A stretch of 64,000 bases of DNA from Roseovarius tolerans (GCF_900109855.1 NZ_FOBO01000011.1:62001-126000), one strand, 5' to 3'; positions 19,301-27,398 are shown, numbered from the stretch's first letter. Notes: generated from the letters alone by a model not told the origin. Numbers and translations: made by a program.

Positions 19301-19809
19301 AGGTTGACGGGCTGTCGGAGGCCGATGAGCAATGGGCGCCGCAGATCAATCTCGGCGTGCCGGTGCTGATCCCCGAGACCTATGTGCCCGATCTCGATGT
19401 GCGGCTCGGCCTCTACCGCCGCTTGAGCGGGCTGGAGAGCAAGGTCGAGATGGAAGGCTTTGCCGCAGAACTGATCGACCGGTTCGGCAAGCTGCCGCGC
19501 GAGGTCAACATGCTGATGCTGGTCGTGCGGATCAAGGCGATGTGCAAGCGGGCGGGGATTGCCAAGCTCGATGGCGGGCCCAAGGGCGCGACGATCCAGT
19601 TTCACAACGACAAGTTCGCCTCGCCGCAGGGTTTGGTGGACTTCATCAACGATCAGAAGGGTCTGGCCAAGGTGCGCGACAACAAGATCGTCGTGCGGCG
19701 TGACTGGAAGGGCGAGGCGGACCGGATCAAGGGGGCCTTTGCCATCGCGCGCGATCTGGCGGAGAAGGTCGTGGCGGAGAAGAAGAAGGCGGGCGGGAGC
19801 ACGGGCTGA
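16351..19809 (+). CDS. mfd: Transcription-repair coupling factor Mfd
   Basis: 1152 residues, the normal length for Mfd. Order of parts: UvrB-like N-terminal domains, the CarD-like RNA-polymerase interaction domain (about 480-540; GDLVVHVDHGIGRYLGLE), the RecG-type helicase motor with Walker A GDVGFGKTE (about 622-630), Walker B DEEQ (about 724-727) followed by RFGVAHKERLK, and the C-terminal TRCF domain. The protein displaces RNA polymerase stalled at DNA damage and recruits UvrA. No defect is visible. It ends 90 nt before the amidase gene, across a dispersed motif. Confidence 0.97.
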   Translation: MSDHIKVGGAPEGFDARLVLKEAETRGGPVIHVARDDKRMAAMAAALEFFAPDMPVIRFPGWDCLPYDRVSPNADISATRMATLATLVHGAPKQFVLLTTLNAATQAVPAREVLREAAFAAAVGERIDEKALRDFLVRMGFSQAPTVTEPGDYALRGGIIDIYPPGEAGPVRLDLFGDILDGLRRFDAATQRTTETLERIELAPVSEVILDEAAIRRFRQNYRIEFGAAGTDDPLYEAVSAGRKHAGVEHWLPFFHERLELIFDYLPEASITLDDQVGPARVARWESIADQYEARQHALSQKTRGDTVYKPVPPGLLYLDDDAWQAAVADRRVLQFVALPQATGPGVIDAGGRIGRSFAPERQQENVNLFSVLKDHVDARMAEGPVVVASYSEGARERIEGLLEDEGLLGAVTIRSAKALGKRGLHLAVWPLEQGFIAPGLTVIAEQDVLGERLIRGAKRKRRAENFLTEAQALSAGDLVVHVDHGIGRYLGLEVVTAAGAAHECLVLEYAESAKLYLPVENIELLSRYGHDEGLLDKLGGGAWQAKKARLKERIREMADRLIRVAAERELRRAPVVEAEHHAWEAFAARFPYQETDDQLRAIEDVVADLGAGRPMDRLICGDVGFGKTEVAMRAAFVAAMSGLQVAVIAPTTLLARQHYQEFAARFRGFPVNVRPLSRFVSAGEANKTREAMAKGEADIVVGTHALLAKSVRFKNLGLLIIDEEQRFGVAHKERLKQLRSDVHVLTLTATPIPRTLQLSLSGVRDLSIIGTPPIDRLSIRTYVSEFDTVTVREALLREHYRGGQSFFVVPRIKDLPEIEEFMANQVPEVSYVVAHGQMAAGELDDRMNAFYDGKYDVLLATTIVESGLDIPTANTMIIHRADMFGLSQLYQIRGRVGRSKTRAYAYLTTKPRVPLTPGAEKRLRVLGSLDTLGAGFTLASQDLDIRGAGNLLGEEQSGQMRDVGYELYQSMLEEAIAKIRSGQVDGLSEADEQWAPQINLGVPVLIPETYVPDLDVRLGLYRRLSGLESKVEMEGFAAELIDRFGKLPREVNMLMLVVRIKAMCKRAGIAKLDGGPKGATIQFHNDKFASPQGLVDFINDQKGLAKVRDNKIVVRRDWKGEADRIKGAFAIARDLAEKVVAEKKKAGGSTG

Positions 19810-19863
19810 GGCGATGTGGGGGGGGGGGCGCTGCCCCCGTGGCCGCGGGGCGGCGACTCCCCC

Positions 19864-19886
19864 GGAATATTTATGGCAAGATGAAG
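19864..19886 (+). repeat. Dispersed motif TATTTATGGCAAGATGAAG
   Basis: Located between mfd and the amidase gene. Nineteen bases, TATTTATGGCAAGATGAAG, recur exactly on the other strand at 44857-44878. A run of G/C (CCCCCGTGG, CCCCCGG) sits just upstream. Confidence 0.65.
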
Positions 19887-19899
19887 CAGGGGCGTGGAG

Positions 19900-21291
19900 A
19901 TGATCAGCGAGACAGCGGAAGGGGTGATCGGGCGGATGGTGCGGCGCGAGGTGAGCGCCGAGGCGGTGATGCGCGAGACGTTGGACCGCATCGCGGCGGT
20001 CAATCCAAAGGTCAACGCGATTGTCAGCCTGCGCGACGCCGCCGATCTGATTGCCGAGGCGCGCGCGGTGGATCAGGGCGGCCCGCGCGGGGTGCTGCAC
20101 GGGTTGCCGGTGGCGGTGAAGGATCTGGCGAATGTGGCGGAGTTGCCGACCTCGCAGGGCTCGCCGCTCTTCGCGGGTCAGGTGGCGGAGCGCGATGATT
20201 GCCACGTGGCGCGGATGCGCGCGGCCGGGGCGATTTTCATCGGCAAGACCAACACGCCCGAATTCGGGCTGGGCAGCCATACGTTCAACCCGGTGCACGG
20301 GGTGACGGTGAACCCCTATGATCCGGCGCGGTCCTGTGGCGGCTCGTCGGGCGGGGCGGCGGTGGCGCTGGCCTGCGGCATGCTGGCGCTGACGGACGGG
20401 TCCGACATGATGGGCAGCCTGCGCAACCCGGCGGGCTGGTGCAATGTTTACGGGATGCGGCCAAGCTGGTCGCTGGTGCCCTCGGAGCCGCGCGCCGATA
20501 CCTTCCTGCATCAGCTATCGACGAACGGGCCGATGGCGCGCAATCCGCGCGATCTGGCGCTGCTCTTGTCGGTGATGGCCGGGCGCGACGGGAGGCAGCC
20601 GCATGGGATGGAGGCACCCGATCTGGCGGAGATCGCGCCGCGCGCGGCGGGGGTGCGGATCGGCTGGCTGGGCGATTGGGGCGGGGCCTGGCCCTATGAG
20701 GAGGGCATCCTGCCGCTCTGCGAGGTCGCACTTGGCGTGCTGGAGGGGCTGGGGGCGCAGGTCGAGGCATTGGCCGCACCCTATAGCCGCGAGGCGCTGT
20801 GGGAGGCCTGGGTGACGCTGCGGCATTGGGCGGTGTCGGCCAATCTTTCGCCGCTGCTGGAGAGCGGGCGATTGAAGCCCGAGGCGGTCTGGGAGGTGGA
20901 GGCGGGGCAGCGCCTGAGCGCGCTTGATGTGCACCGTGCGAGCGTGGCGCGCAGCGGGTGGTTTTCCACCGCCGCGCGGCTTTTCGAGAGCCATGACGTG
21001 CTGGCCCTGCCGACCGCGCAGGTCTGGCCGTTTCCAGCCGATGAGGTCTATCCGCGCGCCATAGGCGGGCAGGCGATGGATACCTATCACCGCTGGATGG
21101 AGGTGGTGGTGCCCGCCTCGCTGGCCGGGTTGCCGGTGGTGGCGGTGCCGGCGGGGTTCGGGCCGCAGGGCCTGCCGATGGGGTTGCAACTGATCGGCAA
21201 GCGCGGGGCCGACAGGGCGTTGCTGGAGCTGGCGCAGGCCTGGCACGCGGCGACCGACTGGCCGGGGCAGCGCCCGCCGGTGCTAAGCTGA
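19900..21291 (+). CDS. Amidase signature family hydrolase
   Basis: 463 residues from ATG 19900 (AGGGG 7 nt upstream; a GTG at 19894 is less well placed). The Ser-cisSer-Lys triad is readable: Lys74 in VAVKDL, cis-Ser in CGGSSGGAA (about 149-150) and the nucleophile Ser173 in MGSLRNPAG. The glycine usually next to the nucleophile, GGS, is MGS here. It is a stand-alone amidase rather than GatA: no gatC or gatB nearby, and the C-terminus is short. Substrate unknown. Next to a DUF2189 membrane gene. Confidence 0.9.
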   Translation: MISETAEGVIGRMVRREVSAEAVMRETLDRIAAVNPKVNAIVSLRDAADLIAEARAVDQGGPRGVLHGLPVAVKDLANVAELPTSQGSPLFAGQVAERDDCHVARMRAAGAIFIGKTNTPEFGLGSHTFNPVHGVTVNPYDPARSCGGSSGGAAVALACGMLALTDGSDMMGSLRNPAGWCNVYGMRPSWSLVPSEPRADTFLHQLSTNGPMARNPRDLALLLSVMAGRDGRQPHGMEAPDLAEIAPRAAGVRIGWLGDWGGAWPYEEGILPLCEVALGVLEGLGAQVEALAAPYSREALWEAWVTLRHWAVSANLSPLLESGRLKPEAVWEVEAGQRLSALDVHRASVARSGWFSTAARLFESHDVLALPTAQVWPFPADEVYPRAIGGQAMDTYHRWMEVVVPASLAGLPVVAVPAGFGPQGLPMGLQLIGKRGADRALLELAQAWHAATDWPGQRPPVLS

Positions 21292-21359
21292 GTTCAACTT
21301 GCATCTTTTTATAAGATGCGCCTGCCGCTAACCTTTGCCGAAACGGGAGAGGATGCGCG

Positions 21360-22145
21360 ATGCCAGCAAGAGAGGTAAAGCCCCTGGGCGTGCCGGAGAT
21401 GGGCGCGGTGCGGACGGGCATGCTGGGCGAGGCGCTGCGCCGGGGCTGGGCGGATATGCGGCAGGCGCCGGGCTATGCGGTAACGTTCGCCGGGGTTTAT
21501 GTAGTGATCGGGATGCTGCTGGCCTGGATCACGCTGGCCACGGGCAAGAGTTACTGGCTGATCTTCGCCGCCGTGGGCTTTCCGCTGGTGGGGCCGTTCG
21601 CCGCCGTGGGGTTCTACGAGGTGAGCCACCGGCTGAGCGAGGGCCGCGCGCTGGTGGCGTCGGAGATTTTCGCGGTGATCGCGTATCAGCGGCGGCGGCA
21701 GTTGCCGTCGATCTGCGCGATCATCATCATGGTGTTCCTGTTCTGGTTCTTCCTCGCGCATATGATCTTTGCGCTCTTTCTGGGGCTGTCGACCATGACC
21801 AACGTGTCCTCGTCGCTGGAGATCTATTTCACGTCCCAAGGGCTGAGCATGCTGGCGGTCGGGTCCGGCGTGGGGGCGGTCTTTGCGCTGCTGCTCTATA
21901 GCCTGACGGTGGTGGCGCTGCCGATGCTGCTGGATCGCGAGGTGGATTTCGTGACCGCCATGATCACCAGCCTGCATGTGGTGATCGAGAACCCGGTGCC
22001 GATGCTGATCTGGGCGGCGCTGATCGCGGGGCTGACCTTCGTGGCGATGCTGCCCGCGTTCCTGGGGCTGTTTTTCGTGCTGCCGTTGCTGGGGCACGCG
22101 ACCTGGCATCTTTACAAGTTGATGTGTGAGGCGGAGGCGGCCTAG
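21360..22145 (+). CDS. DUF2189 integral membrane protein
   Basis: 261 residues with about six hydrophobic helices (near 40-60, 68-88, 118-142, 162-185, 210-232 and 233-250). The N-terminal LGEALRRGWADMRQAPGYA and central AVGFYEVSHRLSEGR are the DUF2189 pattern: a cytosolic amphipathic start, then a membrane bundle. Function unknown. It begins 68 nt after the amidase stop on the same strand and is followed after 53 nt by the beta-lactamase gene; coexpression is possible. Confidence 0.8.
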   Translation: MPAREVKPLGVPEMGAVRTGMLGEALRRGWADMRQAPGYAVTFAGVYVVIGMLLAWITLATGKSYWLIFAAVGFPLVGPFAAVGFYEVSHRLSEGRALVASEIFAVIAYQRRRQLPSICAIIIMVFLFWFFLAHMIFALFLGLSTMTNVSSSLEIYFTSQGLSMLAVGSGVGAVFALLLYSLTVVALPMLLDREVDFVTAMITSLHVVIENPVPMLIWAALIAGLTFVAMLPAFLGLFFVLPLLGHATWHLYKLMCEAEAA

Positions 22146-22198
22146 TGTGCGCCCGGCAGGTGCCGATCAGGACCTGCACGCAGACCGAGGACGTCACG

Positions 22199-23083
22199 AT
22201 GCTGAAGATGATACGCGGGTTCACCCTGTCGGGGGTCGGACTCCTGGCGCTGATCGTGTTGACGGGCGGCCCCGCCGCCGCTGCACAAGATGATTTGCGG
22301 CAAACCGTGCAAGACGTCGAGGCGCGGATCGGCGGGCGTATCGGCTATGCGGTGACGGATCTGAACGGTGGGCAGGAGTGGGGCTCCAGGCCCGACGAGC
22401 GTTTCCCGATGTCCAGCACGTTCAAGGCTTTGCTCTGCGGTGTGATTCTTGCCCGCGTCGATGCCGGGGCGGAGGCTTTGGATCGCCGCATCACCTTTGG
22501 GCGCGACGATCTGGTCACCTATTCTCCGGTGACGGACTGGCATCTCGGGACCGGAATGACCGTCGGGGAATTGTGCCATGCCGCGATTACGATGAGCGAC
22601 AACACGGCGGGCAACCTGCTGTTGGCAACGATTGGCGGGCCAGAGGGATTTACCGAAATCCTGCGCGACATGGGCGACGCCACCACCCGTCTCGATCGCT
22701 GGGAGACCGCGCTCAACGAGGGCGCACCGGGCGATGAGAGGCATACCACAACGCCACGCGCGGCGCTGTCCACGTTGCAGGCGCTGCTGTTCGGTGACAT
22801 GTTGACGGTCGCGTCACGTGAGCAACTCTCGGACTGGATGATCGCGGATGCGGTCGCGGATGATCTGCTGCGTGCCAGCCTGCCCGAGGGCTGGATCATC
22901 GGGGACAAGTCCGGCGCGGGCGGTCATGGCTCTCGCTCCATAATTGCCGTGGTCTGGCCGACACCGAACCACCCGGTTCTGGTCACGATCTTCATGACCG
23001 GGGCCGATGCGGGTATGACAGATCGGAACGCCGCGATTGCCGAGATCGGTGCGGCGATATTTGCCGCGCTGCCGCTCCGCTAG
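22199..23083 (+). CDS. Class A beta-lactamase, chromosomal
   Basis: 294 residues from ATG 22199, with GAGGA 8 nt upstream. A Sec signal ends near AAAA (about residue 29). All class A elements are present: the nucleophile motif S73-T-F-K76, S133-D-N135, the omega-loop RWET with Glu169 and Asn173 (Ambler 166 and 170), and K237-S-G239. KSG rather than KTG, and overall wording, recall the CARB/PSE and RTG carbenicillinases, but spectrum cannot be read from sequence. No LysR-type ampR lies beside it; it follows DUF2189. No mobile element is near, so it looks like an intrinsic chromosomal gene. Confidence 0.93.
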   Translation: MLKMIRGFTLSGVGLLALIVLTGGPAAAAQDDLRQTVQDVEARIGGRIGYAVTDLNGGQEWGSRPDERFPMSSTFKALLCGVILARVDAGAEALDRRITFGRDDLVTYSPVTDWHLGTGMTVGELCHAAITMSDNTAGNLLLATIGGPEGFTEILRDMGDATTRLDRWETALNEGAPGDERHTTTPRAALSTLQALLFGDMLTVASREQLSDWMIADAVADDLLRASLPEGWIIGDKSGAGGHGSRSIIAVVWPTPNHPVLVTIFMTGADAGMTDRNAAIAEIGAAIFAALPLR

Positions 23084-23100
23084 GCTGGCTGCAGGTCAGA

Positions 23101-23313
23101 TCACGCCTCGCGGCCGTGTGCTTTCAAACGGGCGTGGAGGGTCTGGGCCTCGGATGCTCCCGCCTCGAGCGCGAATACGTAGGCATGGGTCAGGTAGAAG
23201 CACGACGCGTCGAGGTCGTTGACCGCATCGGCGGCCTGCGCATAGAGGCGGATCAGCGCGCGGCGGTCGCCCGCCTGATGCGCGCTGATCATGTTGGCGT
23301 CGAGATCCTTCAT
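23101..23313 (-). CDS. Small TPR-like protein coupled to the Rieske oxygenase
   Basis: 70 residues, beginning MKDLDANMISAHQAGDRRAL. Its ATG overlaps the oxygenase stop (ATGA, 23310-23313), so it is translated as the second gene of that operon. The alternating pattern A-x-x-A-x-D-x-x-A-L-x-R-L-Y...FYLTHAYVFALEAG looks like two helices of a tetratricopeptide-type repeat. No catalytic residues are evident. It may be a small accessory or chaperone for the oxygenase. It is hidden inside a longer out-of-context frame, so the coupled start is preferred. Confidence 0.7.
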   Translation of the reverse strand: MKDLDANMISAHQAGDRRALIRLYAQAADAVNDLDASCFYLTHAYVFALEAGASEAQTLHARLKAHGREA

Positions 23314-24470
23314 TCCGCTGCCTGTTTCATGGCGCGATGCGCCTCGACCTTGCCCGCGACCCAATCGTGAAAGCAATGGGTGGGGCTGTCCATCACCGGA
23401 GAGAAGCGCCCGCCGTCGAAATGGGTGGCGTGACGGCCCTTTTGCATGCCTTCGACGACAAAGATGTCCTCTTCGAAGACGGTTTTCCACAGCTGGGTGT
23501 TGCGCATGCGCAGCCCCTCGTCGCTGCGCGGGACAGCGTAGTAGAGGTGGATATGCTCGACCGTGCGCTCCGGCCCCTTGGGTTCGAGGATGATGGCGAA
23601 GGCGTGATCGCGGTGCACGCCGAGCAGCACGTTGGGATAGGCCGCGATATATTCGGCCTGCTCGTTCCATTTCGCGCCGACATCCTCGAAATCGGGGAAT
23701 TTCTCGCCGTTCTCGTTGGTCAGCTGGCGGTAGACCATCGTGCCCTGACCGGAATATTCGCCGGGTTTCTCGATGTGGTAGTGATCCTCGAGCTTGGAAT
23801 AGCTGTTGAGGCCGGGATGCACCCAGGGCAGGTGGTAGCTCTCACAGTAATTATCGACGGCGAGTTTCCAGTTGGTCTGCACTTCCAGCTCGAACCGGCT
23901 GTCATGGCCGCCGTGATAGAGCGGCAGGTCGAACTCGGACCAGCGGGCGATGAGATCGGACATCGCCTCCTCGAACGGCGCGGCGTCGCCGGAGACGTTG
24001 ATCCAGACGATATCGCGCCAGATATGGCTGCGGACCTCGTTGAGGCCAAGCTCATCGCGGCGGATAGAGGCGTGGGTGTTGTGGCCCGGCCCGCCGACAT
24101 GCGGGGTGGAGACGAGTGCGCCCTTGGTCGAGTAGCACCAGGAATGGTAGGGGCAGCGAATGGCGCCTTCGATCTTGTGGGGTTCCTCGACAAGGATCAT
24201 GCCGCGATGTCGGCAGATGTTCTGAAACACCCGCACGTCACCGTCCTTGTCACGGATGAGCAGCAGCGGCATGCCGAGAAATTCCAGCGGCTTGGCATCG
24301 CCCGGCTCGGGAACATCGGCGGCGACGGCCAGCCCGGCCCATTGGCCGAACAGCAGCGCGTGCTTTTCTTCCTCGTAGACCGCAGGGTCGATGTAATGCG
24401 CGTTGGGCAACCCGTTGGCCTGGTCGACGCTTGCGCGCACGCGGCCAAGATCGGTCAGCGGCTGGGTCAT
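23310..24470 (-). CDS. Rieske-type oxygenase alpha subunit (ring-hydroxylating / quaternary-amine oxygenase family)
   Basis: 386 residues. Rieske [2Fe-2S] ligands C86-x-H88 and C106-x2-H109; the mononuclear iron site begins at DNYCESYHLPWVH with His213 and His218. The Glu210 in the NYCESYH bridge, rather than Asp, is the form seen in choline, betaine and carnitine monooxygenases (CMO, GbcA, CntA), so a quaternary-amine substrate is an attractive idea in this betaine-rich genome; an aromatic acid is the alternative. No reductase gene adjoins. A 70-aa protein is coupled downstream. Confidence 0.82.
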   Translation of the reverse strand: MTQPLTDLGRVRASVDQANGLPNAHYIDPAVYEEEKHALLFGQWAGLAVAADVPEPGDAKPLEFLGMPLLLIRDKDGDVRVFQNICRHRGMILVEEPHKIEGAIRCPYHSWCYSTKGALVSTPHVGGPGHNTHASIRRDELGLNEVRSHIWRDIVWINVSGDAAPFEEAMSDLIARWSEFDLPLYHGGHDSRFELEVQTNWKLAVDNYCESYHLPWVHPGLNSYSKLEDHYHIEKPGEYSGQGTMVYRQLTNENGEKFPDFEDVGAKWNEQAEYIAAYPNVLLGVHRDHAFAIILEPKGPERTVEHIHLYYAVPRSDEGLRMRNTQLWKTVFEEDIFVVEGMQKGRHATHFDGGRFSPVMDSPTHCFHDWVAGKVEAHRAMKQAAE

Positions 24471-24588
24471 CTGGTCTCTCTCCCGTTTGATTCAACGGGA
24501 GATTACCGGCGCGCGTGGCATTCGGCGCATACGCTTGCGACCTCTGAGTTGCCTCAAGGCGACATGATACGCGGCTGGCGGGCCCCGG

Positions 24589-25149
24589 TCAGAGCCCGCG
24601 CGACATCGCCGCGACGCCGGTGCGGGCCATCTCCACAAGGCCCAAGGGGCGCATCAATTCGGCGAAGGCGTCGATCTTTTCCGGCGCGCCGGTGATCTCG
24701 AAGACGAAGCTGGAATGCGTGCTGTCCACGGCGTTGGCGCGGAAGATATCGGCGAGGCGCAGCGCCTCGACCCGCTTGTCGCCCTCGCCCTCGACCTTCA
24801 GGAGGGCGAGTTCGCGCTCCACGCTCGCGCCCTCGACGGTGAGGTCATGCACCTCGTGGACCGGCACGATGCGGCCAAGCTGGGCCTTGATCTGCTCGAT
24901 CACCTGCGGGGTGCCGGTGGTCACGATGGTGATGCGGGAGGTGTGGCCGGTATGATCGACCTCGGCCACGGTCAGGCTGTCGATATTGTAGCCGCGCCCC
25001 GAGAAGAGGCCGATCACGCGGGCCAGAACGCCCGGCTCGTTATCCACGATCACGGCGAGGGTATGGGTTTCCTGCACGTCCGAGAATTGCGGGCGCAGGT
25101 TATAGGCCGAATGCTTGGACGAGCCTTTTTTGATTTTCAGCGGGGACAT
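24589..25149 (-). CDS. ilvN: Acetolactate synthase small (regulatory) subunit
   Basis: 186 residues with an N-terminal ACT domain (HTLAVIVDNEPGVLARVIGL at about 29-48, GRGYNIDSLTV) and the usual second half ending LMRPLGLVEMARTGV. It binds valine and confers feedback control on the large subunit. It lies 79 nt after ilvB on the same strand; two AT-rich stem-loops fill that gap. Length is normal. Regulation is through the ilvB attenuator upstream. Confidence 0.95.
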   Translation of the reverse strand: MSPLKIKKGSSKHSAYNLRPQFSDVQETHTLAVIVDNEPGVLARVIGLFSGRGYNIDSLTVAEVDHTGHTSRITIVTTGTPQVIEQIKAQLGRIVPVHEVHDLTVEGASVERELALLKVEGEGDKRVEALRLADIFRANAVDSTHSSFVFEITGAPEKIDAFAELMRPLGLVEMARTGVAAMSRGL

Positions 25150-25204
25150 TGACGTGTTCCTTGTTGAGGCGTTTTTGCCCCGGAATTTTCAAAAAATTTC
25201 GGGA

Positions 25205-25225
25205 CGTTTTCTTTTCAAGAAAACG
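25205..25225 (-). other. Stem-loop between ilvB and ilvN
   Basis: CGTTTTCTT/AAGAAAACG, a perfect 9-bp stem with a 3-nt loop, directly after the ilvB stop. A second, weaker AT-rich stem follows (25170-25203). Lacking a clean U tract, it is more likely an intercistronic mRNA structure than a full terminator. Confidence 0.6.
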
Positions 25226-25228
25226 GGC

Positions 25229-26983
25229 TCAGACGAGCACCGCGCCGCCTTCCTTGATGGCGTCCTTGGTGGACGCTTCGCCCAGCAGCATCTTGTTATG
25301 CGGCTCGCCTGACGGGATCATCGGGAAGCAGTTCTCGTGCTTCTCGACAAGGCAGTCGAAGATCACCGGCCCGTCATGGTCGAGCATTTCCATGATCGCG
25401 TCATCGAGATCGGCGGGGTCCTTGCACAGGATGCCCTTGGCCCCGAAGGCCTCGGCCAGTTTCACGAAATCGGGCAGCGCCTCGGACCACGAGGACGAAT
25501 ACCGCTCACCGTGCAGGAGTTCCTGCCATTGCCGCACCATGCCGAGGCGTTCGTTGTTGAGGATGAACTGCTTGACCGGCAGGCGGTACTGCACGGCGGT
25601 GCCCATTTCCTGCATGTTCATCAGCCATGATGCCTCGCCGGCGACGTTGATCACCAATGCCTCGGGGTGGGCCATCTGCACACCGATGGAGGCCGGGAAG
25701 CCGTAGCCCATGGTGCCCAGGCCACCGGAGGTCATCCAGCGGTTGGGATCCTCGAAGCCGAGGTATTGCGCCGCCCACATCTGGTGCTGGCCGACCTCGG
25801 TGCAGATGTAGCGGTCATGCCCCTTGGTCAGTTCCTCCAGCCGGTGCAGCGCGTATTGCGGCTTGATCGTCTTGCCCTGCTGCTTGAACTTCAGGCAGTC
25901 AACCTTGCGCCATTCGTCGATCCGCGCCCGCCATTTGGCCAGACCTTCGCCATTCACCTTGCGGCCGCGCGATTTCCAGACCTTGAGCACGTCCTCGAGC
26001 ACATGGGCGATGTCGCCGACGATGGGGATGTCGGTCTTGATCACCTTGTTGATCGACGAGGGGTCGATGTCGATATGCGCCTTGGTGCTGTCGGGGCTGA
26101 ACGCATCGAGCCGCCCGGTGATCCGGTCATCGAAGCGCGCGCCGATATTGATCATCAGATCGCAGCCATGCATCGCCATGTTGGCCTCGTAAAGCCCGTG
26201 CATGCCCAGCATCCCCAGCCAATGCTTGCCGCTTGCGGGATAGGCCCCGAGGCCCATCAGCGTGGAGGTGATCGGGATGCCGGTGGCCTCGACCAGTTCG
26301 CGCAAAAGCTGGCTGGCGGCGGGGCCGGAGTTGATCACGCCGCCGCCGGTGTAGAACACAGGGCGCTTGGCCTTCTCGATGGCGGCGACCAGATCGGTGA
26401 TGCCTTCGATATCGCCCTTGACCTGCGGCTGATAGTGATGCGTGCGCGCCTTTTGCGGCGTGACATAGTCGGCGGAGGCGAATTGCACGTCCTTGGGGAT
26501 GTCGATCAGCACCGGGCCGGGGCGGCCCGAGGTCGCGACGTGGAACGCCTGATGGATCGTGTCCGACAGGTGCTTGGTGTCCGACACCAGCCAGTTATGC
26601 TTGGTGCAGGGGCGGGTGATGCCGACGGTATCGGCCTCCTGAAACGCATCTGTGCCGATCATGAACGTGGGCACCTGACCGGTCAGCACCACCAGCGGGA
26701 TGCTGTCCATCAGCGCGTCCGTCAGGCCGGTGACGGCATTGGTGGCCCCGGGGCCCGAGGTCACCAGAACGACACCCGGCTTGCCGGTCGAGCGGGCATA
26801 GCCTTCGGCGGCGTGTACTGCGCCCTGTTCGTGGCGCACGAGGACGTGGCGGATGTCGTTTTGCTGAAAGATCTCGTCATAGATCGGTAGCACGGCGCCA
26901 CCGGGATATCCGAATACGACGTCCACGCCCTGATCCTTGAGGGCCTGAACCACCATTTTCGCTCCGGTCATCTGACGTGTCAT
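25229..26983 (-). CDS. ilvB: Acetolactate synthase large (catalytic) subunit
   Basis: 584 residues from ATG 26983 (MTRQMTGAKMVVQAL); the frame is open further but runs into the attenuator. ThDP enzyme that joins two pyruvates, or pyruvate and 2-oxobutyrate, in branched-chain amino acid synthesis. Visible: FGYPGGAVLPIYDE at the start, HEQGAVHAAEGYAR with the cofactor-activating glutamate, and the ThDP/Mg site NVAGEASWLMN near residues 455-465. A FAD-binding middle domain is intact. Followed by ilvN. Expression is controlled by the leader at 27023-27124. Confidence 0.96.
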   Translation of the reverse strand: MTRQMTGAKMVVQALKDQGVDVVFGYPGGAVLPIYDEIFQQNDIRHVLVRHEQGAVHAAEGYARSTGKPGVVLVTSGPGATNAVTGLTDALMDSIPLVVLTGQVPTFMIGTDAFQEADTVGITRPCTKHNWLVSDTKHLSDTIHQAFHVATSGRPGPVLIDIPKDVQFASADYVTPQKARTHHYQPQVKGDIEGITDLVAAIEKAKRPVFYTGGGVINSGPAASQLLRELVEATGIPITSTLMGLGAYPASGKHWLGMLGMHGLYEANMAMHGCDLMINIGARFDDRITGRLDAFSPDSTKAHIDIDPSSINKVIKTDIPIVGDIAHVLEDVLKVWKSRGRKVNGEGLAKWRARIDEWRKVDCLKFKQQGKTIKPQYALHRLEELTKGHDRYICTEVGQHQMWAAQYLGFEDPNRWMTSGGLGTMGYGFPASIGVQMAHPEALVINVAGEASWLMNMQEMGTAVQYRLPVKQFILNNERLGMVRQWQELLHGERYSSSWSEALPDFVKLAEAFGAKGILCKDPADLDDAIMEMLDHDGPVIFDCLVEKHENCFPMIPSGEPHNKMLLGEASTKDAIKEGGAVLV

Positions 26984-27022
26984 GTGCTTGTGCTCCGTGT
27001 ATGACGTCATTTCAATTCGCAT

Positions 27023-27051
27023 AAAAAAGCCCCCGACCGTGAGACGGGGGC
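27023..27051 (-). terminator. Attenuator terminator upstream of ilvB
   Basis: On the minus strand GCCCCCG-N9-CGGGGGC followed by six T. It lies between the leader peptide and ilvB (40 nt before the ilvB start), the position of a transcription attenuator. Confidence 0.88.
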
Positions 27052-27093
27052 GCATGGGGAACCATCAGGGTATCCGTTACCGGCCCATGCGCC
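27049..27093 (-). promoter_or_regulatory. Antiterminator stem of the ilvB leader
   Basis: A 10-bp stem (27084-27093 with 27049-27058, GGCGCATGGG/CCCATGCGCC) whose 3' arm overlaps the terminator stem by three bases, and whose 5' arm lies inside the leader codons TGG-CGC-ATG-GGC. Ribosomes stalled at the Leu/Val/Ile codons leave both arms free; ribosomes reaching the stop codon cover the 5' arm. The two stems are therefore alternatives. Confidence 0.7.
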
Positions 27094-27124
27094 ACGTGCC
27101 TACGATGTCTACTAGCGTGTCCAC
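27077..27124 (-). CDS. ilvB attenuator leader peptide (15 aa)
   Basis: GTG start at 27124 with AAAGGAG 8 nt upstream. The peptide is MDTLVDIVGTWRMGR: Leu-Val-Asp-Ile-Val in a row, read by CTA, GTA, GAC, ATC, GTA. CTA and GTA are rare codons in a genome this GC-rich, exactly what a supply-sensing leader uses. It is followed by the antiterminator and terminator stems. Too short for an ORF search. Confidence 0.85.
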   Translation of the reverse strand: MDTLVDIVGTWRMGR

Positions 27125-27398
27125 CCGCGCGACTCCTTTGCTGCGTGGCGGAGACATTAGGTCTGGTGGGCGGGGGCGTCAAGGCGATATGGCGGATAAA
27201 ATGTCGCCAGCGGGGGCGTTTTCTTTGCATTTGTTGCGTGAATTGGCGGGGATCGGCTTGGTCTCGTGCTCTCTTTGAAGATGACGGGTCCATTCTCTGC
27301 TTTTTTGTGATCGTCGGGAATAATCCCGGTGCCGCTACGTTTACAGTCACGGTCGCACAAGCTGGTGGCCGGAACCGAACGAAGAAGGAGAGAGTTTG

